From the NCBI GenBank assembly GCA_016858145.1, contig JAEHOE010000149.1:62001-126000 (forward strand): DNA of 64,000 bases, written 5' to 3'. The notes beneath the pieces are model-generated. The model searched no databases. It was given only the letters and a program-made list of their open reading frames with translations, and had not been told where the DNA came from. The DNA is from Edaphochlamys debaryana. Lineage: Eukaryota > Chlorophyta > Chlorophyceae > Chlamydomonadales. How positions within the stretch are numbered: position 1 is the first letter of the stretch; each line of letters opens with the position of its first letter. Position numbers and translations under genes: made by a program. Of this stretch, positions 41,001 to 53,300 are shown one piece after another.

Positions 41001-44000
41001 GATGCAGCCTTGAGGTTAGGGAGGGTACCGCGTGCGAGGCTTGGGCTTGGGCCTGGGTTGGGGTCACTGAGTGCGGGTGCAGCCATCATGCCGCTCGGCC
41101 CTGCCGTACGCCTGGAGCTGACCCTTCCCGTCCCTTGCCGTACCAAGCCCCAACCCGGCTGCCACCCTCCCCTAACCCAGCATGCCCCGCGCCTTGCCCC
41201 CAACACCCACCCACCCCTGCAGTGGCCCAACCCCACGTGTGGCGATGACCCTTGCCTTGCCGTACCAAGCCCCAACCGTGCTGCAACCCTGCCCCAATGC
41301 CCCACGTCACAGCAAGCCCCCTGCTGTACCCACCTGCCCGCCCCTCGCAGTGGCCCAACCCCACGTGTGGCGCTATCTCACCGACGCCCGCGGCGCCTGC
41401 CTCACCGCCCCCGCCCTGGCGGACGGCGCGGCCGTGGAGTTCGGGCCGTGCAGCCCGGGGGGCGGCGGGGTCGGCCTGCCGCCCTCCCAGCAGCTGCTGT
41501 TCGCGCCGCTCAGCCCGCCCGGCGGTGCTTCCTCATCCGCGCCGAGCGGCCGGAGGCGGCGGGCCCAGGCGGGGGCAGGCGGCGCTTCGTGAGTGGCAGT
41601 TGCTTGACGCTAGCTGCTGGGGCCCCCTTGGTAAAATCCTTGCGGCAGAGTTGGGTTTGCTTGCACTACGCGGGTCGGTGCGCTAGCGGTCCGGGCGAGG
41701 CTTCAGATCCCCTCCTACCTACTTTCCACGCTCTGCACCCCTCCCCCCGCCACACTTTTGCCCCCGCCCGCCCGCGCCCCCGCCCGGCCGCCTAGGCTTC
41801 CTCGCGCTTTCCCAAAACCGCGCTTCTATGCCACCAATCTCTTTCCGAGTATGAATAACCATTTATTCCGCCCCAAACTTTCTGCGGCCCTCGCATTCGC
41901 CCGCGCAGGCCCACTCGCTTCCACATCCGCCTCCGCGCCGCCGGCCCCGACGGCACGCGCCTGTGTGTGGGCGTTGACGCACCCGACCCGGGACAGAAGC
42001 TCGTCTTTCGCCGCTGCTCCCTCACGCCCGCCGCCACGCCACTCCCAGGATCACAGCAGCGTGCCGTCATCTACCGCTTCCTATTGGACCAGTCGCAGTC
42101 GCTCGGCGTTGTGGAGTCGCGGCCCGAGGGATACGTGACGCTGAGCTTTGCGCCGCTGTCTGCGGCGGACGTGGCGGAGGTGCAGCAGCACGCGTGGGCG
42201 AGCGTGGACGCGACGGCGCCGCCGCAGGCGGGGGCGGGCATTGCCGTGACGGCGCCGTTCGAGCGGACCGAGAACTTTGTGTTCTCGGCGTCAGCGGGCT
42301 ACGGTGGGTGGGGTGGGGGGTGGGGGGTGGGGCTGGGGCGGGCTGGGGGACCGTGATGGGAGCGGGCTATCGGCGGTGTACCGTAGGGCTCTGGCAGTAA
42401 AGCGCGGAGGGGGGAAAGGAACACTGAGCTGTGCCTGGCCTCCCACACGTTCCTCACGTACCGCAGACGCGCCGCCGCCTTGGCCACCGTCCGCGCCGTC
42501 GCCTCCCCGTACACCCGGTGAGGTCCCTCCCCCCGCCCCGTGATGCATGCCTGGGCAGCCACTCCCCTGTGCGGCCCCCGGCAGCGGCGCACCTGCTAGC
42601 GCTCCCCGCCCTCCCCCACGACCCCGTCCCCCATGAGGTACCGGTAGCACGACTTCGCTCTCGGCCCTCTACCGCCCTGCCTCTCTCCGCGCTCCTCCCC
42701 CCGCCCCACCTCCCCAAGAGCACGCGCTCCAGTCCTCACCATCCTTGCCCTCGACTCGACCTCGACCCCTTGACCGCCCCTTGCTTTCCCCTTGTCCTGT
42801 GTCTGTTACATACAGACGTGGCGCCAGGCCCCCCCGTGAGCCTCTCCGAGCAGTCCACCGACTTCTGGATCACAGCCAACTACACGCTCAGCGCCATTGC
42901 GTACGCGGGGGCCAAGGTGTCCAAAGCCAACTACCCCGCCGCCACGCTCACACTGTACGGATCTGCCGTACCGATCCTGGTGGGTGGGATTGGAACGTGC
43001 TGCTTTGGCACGAGACTTGGTTACACGTGCAGACGGGGCTTGTGGGCGGGGGTTTTGTAGGAAGGGCCGAGCACATGAGGATCCCACTGGTGTTGGTGCC
43101 TATCTCAGCGCTGCCGTACGGTACGACCGGGTGCAGGTTGACTACGCCGCACCGCTGTCGTACGAATCCACCGGTTCCGGGGACGATACCGTACCGCGTG
43201 TGGTCATGGCCATGTCGTACATCAACTACAACAACGACGAGGCGCAGTACAACGGAGGAGGTGGGCGGCGCGCTTCGGGGGGACACACTACTAGATCGGC
43301 GTGGGGATCACGAAGTGCGGGGAAACGTCCTGTGACGTGAGATGCGCCGCGCGTGCTGCAGGGTAAGTGTGCTGTGACGTACTGTGCTGCGCTCTGCTGC
43401 CGCAGGCCTGCTGCCCGAGCCGCCGAGCGGCCGCCCGCGGCCGCGGCCGCGGTCGACCCAGTCGCGGCGGCCGCCGGCGCGCCGCGTGCCGTCGGCGCTG
43501 CGGGCCGAGCTGCGGAGGGGCGCGCAGCGGGGGCGGCCGCCGCTGCTCTTCCACGAGCGGGGCAAGGCCGTTCAGGACCTGGGCGTGAGGAGAGCGCCGA
43601 CGACGGGGACGGCGGCGGGGCGGCGGCTGCAGCAGCAGGGCCCGGCGTCCGCGGGGCTGCACGATGGCCGATACGCGTGAGTCAGAACAAAGGGGGTTCG
43701 CGCTGCATGAATCCGTGTAGAAGTCCGGGGTGAGTCTGGGCGATCGGGAGTTTGGTCCGGTCCGAGGGGGCAGGCAGCGTGGGCCCTCATGGGAGTGAGG
43801 AGTCCGGTCCGGAGTCCGAAGGGGGCACGCAGCATGGTTGCGTGCTAGGGTCCGCTCTGAGCGGCGCACCATATCTGTGACGGCGGGCCCACTTGGCGTC
43901 CCCTCAGTCCTCACTCATGCCTCTCTCTCCGCGCGCGCCTCTCCTCCGTCCCCCAGCATGATCGGCGCCGCGGCCTTCCTTACCCGGATGGACCCAACGG

Positions 44001-45931
44001 ACCGCACCAACGTCCTCACCTCCATCCTCACCAACCTAACCGCCTGGGGGTGCTGGTGGGTGCCGGTGCAGCTGGGGCAGGGGCAGGGGCAGGGCAGGGC
44101 AGGGTAGGGCACAGGCTAGTGCCAACACGGCCCATGCCAGGGGTGAGGGGTGGGCAACTCGCGGGTGGGAGTGTGCATGACGCCTGGGCACTTGCCAACA
44201 CGGCGGATGCTGCCCTTGACCTAACCAAGGGGCGTCTCATGGGGCAGGGGCAGAGCACAGGCGCGCCGCGCGCGTGCTTGCCGGGCCAGGTGACCAGAGC
44301 ATGAAGCGTAGCATGAGGTGTAGCACTTGCCTCCCGCAGGCACGGCTGGAGCCTGCTCAAGGGCGACCCTCGCCGCCCGAACGGCGCCATCATCCGCACC
44401 TCCAACCCAGCCTACGTGCCCTTCCTCAGGTGCGTGGCACTAGTGACGGCTTCGTTGGATGGTATGGGTGACTTGCCGTTGATTGCTTGGACGCGCTGCC
44501 GTCCCATGCCCAGCACCCGCCTCACCAACACGCGCGCCCTTCCCTTCTCTTCCACGCATGCCGCACTGCAGCGCGGTCGCCGCTCTCTCGCGCGGCACGT
44601 TCAGCAGCTCGGTCAGCGTGAGGATCGATGACGTGGCAGACGACCAGGGCCACGTGCCGCTGGATTCGTTCGTATCGCGAGAGGCTGACGTGGACCTTTA
44701 CGTAATCGACGCCCTGGATCCGCGCTACAGCCAGCCAGAGGTCCGGCGCGCGCTCTGGAGCCACCTGCGCGAGGGCAGAGGCGTCTTCGCTGTCGTACCG
44801 GATCGCGCGATTACGAAGGAGGGCCTGGACGAGATGATCGCCGAGTACGGCAGCAACGCGACCAACCAGGGGATCCAGGGCACGGGCATCGTGCTGGTGC
44901 CCCAGGCCCAGATGTCGTCGGCGGACTGGGATGCCGTACAACCGATGGGGCCGATGCGGCATCTGCAGAGCGCACGTGCGCTGCTTCAGACCACAGGGGC
45001 TCGCCCACTGCCTCCCCGGCCACGGCCCCTCTATCCAGCCCCGCGCCCAGCGCCCGGCTCTGGCTCTGGGTCAAATTTTGTAGTTCCCTCCACCTCCAAC
45101 CTCACCTCGACCAACGTACAGCAACTTGTGTCGGAAGCCCTGGCCCGAGCCACGACGGTTGAGATCACGGCCACCACGGTCGCGTTCCTGCTCGTGTCGG
45201 TTCAGGCCGTCCGCGCCAGCACCCTCACCAGCGATCCGCTGCAGGTGCCGGTGCTGGACCAGCTTACGGTCAACATCAACATACGGCTGAGGGGCTACCA
45301 GGAGGGACGGACGGGTGAGAGGCGGCATGGGAGAGCGAGGGGGCAGGGGGCGGGTGTTGGTGCGGCAGGGTGCACGGGAGGTGGGGCGCTTTAGAGCGGC
45401 TTCGTGACGTCGACTGGTAATGGGGCTTTGCACTAGGCATCGACTACCTGCCCCTAACCTTGCCTCTTCCCTCTTTCCGCCTGACCGTCTCTTTCCCCTG
45501 CTTCCCCCTCCCACCCCTCCTTGCCCGCAGCCATCCCCGACGCCCAGTACCAGTACTGCGCCCGCCTGGTGCCCAACAACACGGGGAACGCGCCGCTGCT
45601 GAGGCAGGCGTTCCCTCCGGGCGAGATCGCAACACAGCTCAACAAGGCCACGTGCCTGGCCGCCCTCACCACTGGGCCCACGGCGCCCTTCACACGCTCG
45701 AGCCTGAAACTGGTACTCCTGAGCCAATACAACTGCTATGGAAGTAACGCTACCTTTGCACGGCTAGCGGTGGATGAGGTGATTGTGCCGAGGAACGTCA
45801 GCACGCGGTGCAGCTTTAGGTGCCAGCGATTTACGACGATTGTGGACACCGCAATCTGTGGGGCGTCTGCGTTCGATGTTAGGACGTTTTCAAGGACCAT
45901 GTTCTACAGTATATACAACCTCGAGCTCTAG
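38020..45931 (+). CDS. Secreted proline-rich matrix-type protein, one Cys-module, shared C-terminal region (paralogue 1)
   Basis: Thirteen exons, about 1560 residues: 38020-38090, 38360-38427, 38586-40224, 40483-40862, 41351-41588, 41909-42303, 42816-42979, 43137-43260, 43406-43676, 43957-44055, 44340-44429, 44572-45314, 45531-45931. Exon 1 encodes a signal peptide (SFVVLVLLCAAK). Intron 2 appears to be GC-AG (donor GCAAGT). Exon 3 is a proline rod (about residues 65-535) of PPPPDVPASPDPPPPDWPS type, as in algal hydroxyproline-rich wall proteins. One copy of the module repeated in gene 8 follows (ENEGYRLIS ... VRVSPV), then the conserved C-terminal region with ITANYTLSAIAYAG, VVMAMSYINYN, WHGWSLLKGD, VDLYVIDA and a Cys-rich end. 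Probable location: cell wall or extracellular matrix. Exon 2 could instead start at 38297. Poly(A) signal at 46606. Confidence 0.82.
41223..41350 (+). repeat. Upstream tandem copy of gene 7 exon 5 start
   Basis: tggcccaaccccacgtgtgg after AG at 41222 is repeated at true exon 5 (41351), 128 bp on. The upstream copy then reads cgatgacccttgcc, while the true exon continues cgctatctcacc. Flanking ccgtaccaagccccaacc is also repeated. Confidence 0.92.
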
Positions 45932-46605
45932 TCAGGGAGGGCACTCGGCGAGGGCCATCAGCATTGATTGCGTCCGTACCCGGCTGACCGGTGGTTGGTC
46001 GCAGGAGGTGAGCAGGAGGTTTTGCTTGACTTCTTGGCCTTGCGTTGGAATAAGGGAGGCACGCAGTTGGTTAGAAGGGCACGTATCAAGGCAGACGGGT
46101 CGTGCCCGATGAGGATTTGACGCTCATGGGCTCTTCACTCTCAGGGCTTTGGCTGGAAAGCAAACTAGGCCTCCCGGTCTGATACTAATGCCAACCTCTC
46201 ACCCAGTGCCATGGGGTCAATGCAACGTGCAACTAACCGGGTCTGGCCCACCAGCCGGATGCGACAGGGTAGCAACAAGCAAAGTTGTTCCGCCCAGGAG
46301 GACCCCAGCACGTAGTGCCATGGGGTATTGGCCCCTGCTCTTGCTGTTCATTGTCAACGTGCGGGTTTGTAGCCTGTGATTCATAGACTGTGGGGACTCG
46401 GAGGATATGGAATGATTGAGTGGGGGGGCAGGGCGCGCGGGGGCAGAGGTGCAACCGCGGTGATGCGAACTTCCCTTCGGAAGGGGACGCATTAGGTTCC
46501 CCAGGTTTGCCAGTTAAGCTAAATTATCCAGAAATGAAGGCAGGAGTGTTGATTGCTGGATGACCTCTGACACTCGCAGGGCTTTGTGGTGTTGCAAAGA
46601 TGCCG

Positions 46606-46610
46606 TGTAA
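46606..46610 (+). terminator. TGTAA poly(A) signal of matrix gene 7
   Basis: First TGTAA after the stop at 45931, giving a 3' UTR of about 690 bases. Confidence 0.45.
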
Positions 46611-47396
46611 GGGAGACACCGGTGCACCGACATGCACCTCTGTGCCAAGCCCAGGGGTACCTGGCCCCAGTGGGGAACCGAGAGGTGCTTGGCACCATAC
46701 TTGAAATGGACTGATCAATGACGCATTGTTATGATGGACTTCGAGAAAGTGACAGACTTTGCTCACACTGATGGGGGCGGGGTCGTCAAAGGACCCGGCG
46801 GACCTGGGCGGGAGTGGGGCGCCCGCCCGGTGCAGATCTCTGGGCGCTGCTGGTGAGACCTGACTTGGGGCACGCGGTACACGTCGTGATAGTTTTTGCT
46901 AATGCTTGTGGACGAGGTATACGAAGGGAAGGGGCTGCTGCATGTGTGAGACGGCGTGAGAAGCAACCCAAATGTCCGTGGCCCCGTTGGCGTGTCACGC
47001 GTCAACGGGAGGACGGAGATGGGGACCACTACATCGGTGGCCGCAAGGAGCCTGACCAGCACGGGGGGCCGATCGAGCATCCTGGTCAATGAATGCTCGA
47101 GAGTGAAGAAGATCACTGTGAGCATGGGGGGCAAGGTCCCGACGGGCGGAGCGCGGGGACGAGGCTCCTCTCGTCGGGGGCGGGCGCTCTCGTCCAATGT
47201 CACACCTGCATGGACGCTGTCCCCCACGTAGTTGCCACATTGCTTGCAACCCAGGGTCGAGGTTGTTGTCCTTTATCTACGAAGGTAGCTCAGACAAGTG
47301 CATACGGAACGCGTTTATTGCAAAGTTACTCGTCAGTACCTGCCCACCATCGTCATTTGACTAGAATTATGATCATATCTTAGCCTAGCCACGAAT
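46611..47396. other. Intergenic region between the matrix paralogues
   Basis: About 790 bases without a supported gene or repeat; should contain the promoter of gene 8. No TATA box stands out. Confidence 0.5.
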
Positions 47397-50300
47397 ATGA
47401 TGGAGCCAGGGCGGCTGCGTGCTCGGTGGCGCACATGTGTTGCGGTCGCTTTGCTTCTGGCGGTCGCAATAGGGTAAGTGGCGCGAATCTTAGCTTGAAA
47501 CAACCAAATATACCAAGTGGACAGGCTGGGAGCAGCGTGATCACCGGCCGGCCTCGGGCCTTGACTTGTCGCGGGGGCCTCCGGACGCACCCCACACGCG
47601 CCCGCGGTCGTGTGTGGCCTGCATTGCTGAAGGAGAAGAAGAAGAATTGCTATGGAGCTCGTCGCGCGTGCTCGCGTGCCGATAACCCCCGCCCCGTCCA
47701 CTTCGGCTCCCTCCGGTCCCCCTCCATGCCCCCCCGTCCCCCGGACCGCTGCAGGTCCGCTGCTGCAGGCTTTCCAGGGGAAAAGCAACACTTAGATGAC
47801 GCTGAACCTCAAGCTGCAATTGAAAAGGGCAAGTAACCCATTCGAAGGAAACACCTGCTGCAGAATTGACATCAGCAATTGGTGCTCACGTCGCCCGACC
47901 CTCCCCTGTTCCGGGGCGCGCAGGCCGGCGGTTGCTGCAGTCTGGGTCGCAAGACGAACCGCCGCCCAGCGAATGGGCGCAGGGGACGCCTCATTCGATC
48001 ATAGTGACGCCCGGATTTCCAGGTGTGCCTGACTCGCCCTGCGGCGCCTGCAGGTCTGAGCAAAGGGTTGGGTCTAAGCGGAGCGGAGCTAAGCAAAAGG
48101 TTGAGGCCAAAGCCACGCCCCTGCCTCCGCCTTCAACTTGGCACCCCATTCCCCTCGCTCTCCCTTCCCCACAGTCCCCGCAGACAGCCCCGACAGCCCC
48201 GACATGCCGCCCTCGCCGCCCCGGCCCCCCCCCATGCCCCCCGTCACTGAGAACGGGGGCCTCCGGGTCATCAGCCACCAATCTACCAACGGCGTCGTGC
48301 GCTGCCTCTCCATCGATCAACTCAGCCTTACCGCCTCTTTTGTGGCGTGTGAACCTAGCAGCCCCTCGCGGGATACCCAAGTGTTTGGGATGGGTCGGTG
48401 CGCCCAGGCCGTGGTCGAGGACCGGGAAGTGTGAGTTGCCTCGGATGAGGGGCCTCGGGGGGGTGCCTGGATGGGGGGGGGCCTCTAGATTCTGCATCCC
48501 ACACCCCTGACATGTGCCGCTCCGTAACCCCTAGCACCCACCGCCCACCGAGGCGTCCCTGCGCGGGAGCTTCACCACTCCCTACCAAGCCCGCCCTAGC
48601 CGTAGAGCGTAGACCCACCATGCCCCACCACCATGATGGACCTCATCTTGGGCCGGCCCCCACCTTGGTCACCGCGTGTTTCTTGTCCCTGAACCGGCGG
48701 CCCCCAGGTATCAAGTCGAGTGGCGCTCCGGTGACGCGGACCTCTGGTGCCTCCAGGCGTGGACGCCCCTGGACAGTCCCGAGGCCGCGGGGCGCCTAGT
48801 GCTCGGGAGCTGCTCCTGCCTGGACGCATCCCAAGGGGTGACCTTCCCGGACGCTGTGCGCGATGGCCGGGACCTCGTGGCACCGGTGGGTAACACGCGC
48901 CTCGGCTTCACGGCCGACTTCCGCCAGTGGTACCTGGCGGCTGCCGGCCTGGAGGCGGGGCCGGCGGACGCGGTTCTGTACGATGCCGAGGGCCCCGCTT
49001 CGTGGTTTACGTTGGGCGTGCCATCAGGTGTGCGGCGGGCGGGTGCGTGAGCGCCGTGGGTTCGAGTTCCGGTAGTGGGCGAGGGCCGGAGCCCTCCCCA
49101 GCCCGAGAGCCGGCTAGTGCCAGGCCTCTCGAGGGCACACACTTGACAAGTCCGCTGCCCTTCCGCACCTCCCACGGGGACTCCTCACAGCGAGCTTGGC
49201 GCCCCCGGGGACGCCCGACAGCCCCGACTTGCCTCCGCCGCCGTTCACTCCTGGCTTCCCATGGGGCCCACTCTTCCCCGACTCACCTCCGCCGCCGGCG
49301 GAGCCCTTCACCCCTGGCTTTCCGTGGAGCCCGTTCACCCCCGACGCGCCCCCACCGCCGGAGCAGCCGGCACCGTCTGAATCCCCATGGCCCCAGCCCG
49401 GGTGGCCCTGGTCCCCAGACCGACCGGACCAGCCCAGGCCGTCGCCAGCCCTGAAGCCTCCGCCTCGGAGGCCGTATGCGCCCCCCCCGCCTCGGCCCCC
49501 TGTTGCGGAGAACGAGGGATACCGTGTGCTGACCATGTGGCACAAGGACTCGTACCTGTGCCTCGCGATTGACGATGATGGACATGATGGTGCTCGGGCG
49601 GTTTTTGATCGGTGCAACCCCGACGCGCCGCACAAGGACCGGCAGGTCTTCAAAGCGATAAGCTGCGAGGACTCTTCAGAGTGAGTGGGTGCGGGCCAAC
49701 GTACCAGAGCACACAGCAGGGCGCGCGTTGAGCGAAGTACAGAGGCTTCTGCGGTGTGGACCTGCCTCCCAGTGGATTCATGAGAGAGGCTAGCAGCTTC
49801 ACAGCAGGGCACGTACCGGGTCCACACGGCAGGGCTTTGGGCGTGGTACAGCGGTTTCTGTGGTGTGGACCTCCCGGTGGGGTGGTAATAGATTAGTAAG
49901 GGGTTTTAGCATAGCTTCGGCGGGTTGTGGAGCCACGGCGCCCTGACGTACCGCCTCGCCTACCCCCTTCCCGCCAACCCACGCAGGTACACGCTTGCCT
50001 GGATCGCCAAGGACCAGCGGCGCCTTTGCCTGCAGGCGTGGCCCCTGCAGTCCAACAACATCAACTTCGACTGGACCTTCATCTCCGTGGAGCCATGCAA
50101 CTGCGCCAACGGTCTCCAACGAATCGCGTTTCTGGTCGAGGACGACACCTTGATTGACCCTCAGCAATCGCAAGGATCGTCGGCGGCGTCCGGGCTGCTT
50201 GCGCCCGTAGGCACGGGCACGAAGCTGAGGATGCGGTCCAGCGGAAAACCCTGGTTCCTGGCGCTGTCGTACCAGGCGTACGACAACGATCACGTCGATA

Positions 50301-53300
50301 AAGCCCTCTTGTACGACACCGCCCGCTGGCCGAGCCAGGCGTCGGTTTTCTTCGACGTCCGCGTGTCGCCAGGTGGGTGGGCCGACAGGCGGCTGTGACT
50401 GAAGCTTCAACTTTTCTGGTGTGATCTGCGTGCTCCCCTGCTGGCCCTCTCCCTCCCACTCCTCCCTCTCGCACCCCCGCTCCTCAACTTCTCCCACCCC
50501 TTCGCAGTGGACCCGCAACGGCCCTGGCGAGACCCGCCCCGGCCCGCGTCGCCCCGCTCCCCGCCCCTGCCCCCACCGGCCCCAGTGGTGGTGGAGCATG
50601 AGGGCTACCGAGTTGTGAGCATCGTGTACGACGGCAACACACTGTGCCTGGCGGTGAACGTGGATGATTTGACGAATCCACGATTGGAGCTGGACTGGTG
50701 TGACCCCAAGAAGCCGCAGCGATCCAAGCAGATCTTCAGGATCGCAAGCTGCAGCAAGACCGAGTGAGCGAACCGGGACCGGGCTTTGAGCGACGGGTGT
50801 GACGGGCTGCTCGTTTGAACCGGGTCGACGTAGGGGCGGGTGTGTGGTGAGAGATGGATATCGGGGTCTGGCATCGTGACGCCCCAGGGCCGGGGCCGCG
50901 AGCGGGGGCCTTAGCGCGTGTCGGCGGGCTTTGGGCACGGCCTTTCTCCCGCCTCACGCCTTCCTCCCTCCTTACGACAGGTACACGCTCTCCTGGCTCA
51001 CGCCCGACGAGCAACACCTCTGCATCGCGGCGCGAACGGGCTTCACCGCCGATTGGAGATACATGCTGCTATCGGAGTGCAGCTGCGCCGATTCCGCGCA
51101 ACGCATCAGCTTCCTTGACCTGAGCCAACAGCGGCTGAGCCCGGGCCAGTTGGGCCCGGTCGGCGAGTCGCGGCTGCAATTGCGAGTGGACGGATCGCCC
51201 TGGTATCTGGCGCTGCAGTATGAGTCAGCCACGTGGGGCGTGCCCGTCGTGGCCCTGTTGTACGACGTGGTCACGTGGACGAGCGTGGCTGACGTGTACT
51301 TCACGACGAGCGTGTCGCCAGGTGCGGCGTGCACTGGGGGGCGGGCGGGTGCGCTCTGGGATGGGTGCGCATGCAGGCCGGGCTGCGGTCAGGGTGCCGT
51401 ACGTAGGATCCCAGGTGGGCAGAGATCAACGCCGGGATGCCATCCTCGGAAAGCGGAACCAGCAGGTTCCCAACTCACTCAGGGCCAGCAGGGCCGAGCC
51501 TCGCTCTACCGCACCTATCTGACATATCCCGGGCCCCTTGCGCCTCCCTCGCTCCAGTGGACCCCAAGCCTTGGCGCGCGCCCCCGCCCCCCAAAACGCC
51601 TCGACTGCCGCCCAGGCCCCCGCCCCTGCCCCCGCCGAGCCCGGCGGTGGTCGAGAACGGCGGCTTCCGAGTCGTCAGCTTTCGCAACGGTTTTGACTAC
51701 GCCTCCTGCCTCACCGTATTCGGCGACGCCGTCGGGGCCATGTTCCAGACGTGCGACCCGAGCCGCCCAAATGCGCCATTCCAGGTGCTGCGCATATCCC
51801 GCTGTGACGGGTCCTGGTGAGCGGGCGCGGCGTGGACGTCGTCGGTGGGAGCGTGCGGTGCATGCTGCGTTCTGGGGCTTTCGTGCGATTGGATTGCAGA
51901 AGGAGTACGGTGGGAGCGTGCGGTGCGTGCTGCGTTCTGGGGCGAGGTCGCGCACCCAAGGCCAGGCATGCAGAAGCCCGCTGGGCCCACCCCTGAATCT
52001 GCCGTCCGCCGCGACACAGCCGTCTGACCCCTGTCTTCCCGCCGCCGTCCCCCGTCCTCTCCCTGCCCCGAAGGTACCAGCTCTCCTGGGTCTCCGCAAA
52101 GGGGCAGGAGCAATGCATCGGTGTCGGGTCGGCAGTGTCTAGTACCGACGCGACGGAGCAGAAGTCAATGTATCTCGCGGCATGCTCCTGCGACGACCCA
52201 AACCAGAGGCTAAGCTTCCCGGGCCTGCCCGAACCGCCCACGGGCCTGACTGGGCCTGTGGGCTCGCCCACAAAGATCCAGGCAGCGGCGTTGTCGAGTC
52301 AGAGGGACAAGCAGCCCTTCTGCCTGCAGCAAGTCGACCTCTGGAAGGTGGTCTTCGCCAAGTGTGGCGCTGTGGAGACGCTGTTCAACTTGACCGTATC
52401 GCCAGGTGCGGTTATGGCACACGGGGACGTTCCGGCATGGGGGGCTTAGCGGGGAAGCCGCGCGGAAGGGTGCTCGCGCGGGCAGCAAGGGCAGGGCAGC
52501 GGTCTCGTCCCTGCTCTCAGCCCAAAAGCAGAAGGGAACGCGGGTGTGAACCCAGGGTTTGCAGCTTTGCACTTGGCCCCTTGGGATGGGGCATAGGGCC
52601 GCAACGCCGGCGAGGAGCGGGATGGCCTGCTGCTGCCTCTCTTACACCATCCGCCTCGCCTATCGCTTCTCACACCGTCCTCCTGCTTTTGCCCGTGCCT
52701 GCCGCAGTGGGCCCGCCGCAGCCCACGCCCCTGGCACCCGCCTTTCCACGGGCCCCACGCGCCCCTCGCCAGCCGCCCCCGGCTCCCGTTGTGGTGGAGA
52801 ACGAGGGCTACCGAGTTATCGCCATTGACTCTAACGGCATCACCCCCAAGTGCCTCACATTCGATGAGTCCGGCCCGGCGGCCTCCTTTGCCTCGTGCGA
52901 CCCCGCTCAGCCCACGGCGGAGACCCAGGTCCTCAGCGTGGCTAAGTGCGGGGAGACAGGGTGAGGTTTCGGGTTTGGGGTTGTTGGGGCGCCGGTGGGT
53001 ACCGCAACCCGGGATTCGGATTCTGGGCCCACGCGCTGGATCGCGATCTCGTGTCCCCGTGTTTATCCTACTGCCCTATTCGCCTTATTCCCTGGACATC
53101 TTCCATGTCATCAGATACACGATCTCCTGGGTGTCGAGGGCAGGTCGCGAGCTGTGCCTAAGCGCCAGGCTCACATCGGAAGGCATCACGTCTGACGTCA
53201 TCAGCGCGGATCTGGATCTGGTGGCATGCGACTGCAGTCAACCAGGGCAGATCATGATCTTTTCGGATCTCTCGGATCCCGCGCCCTCTAGCGGCCTGGT

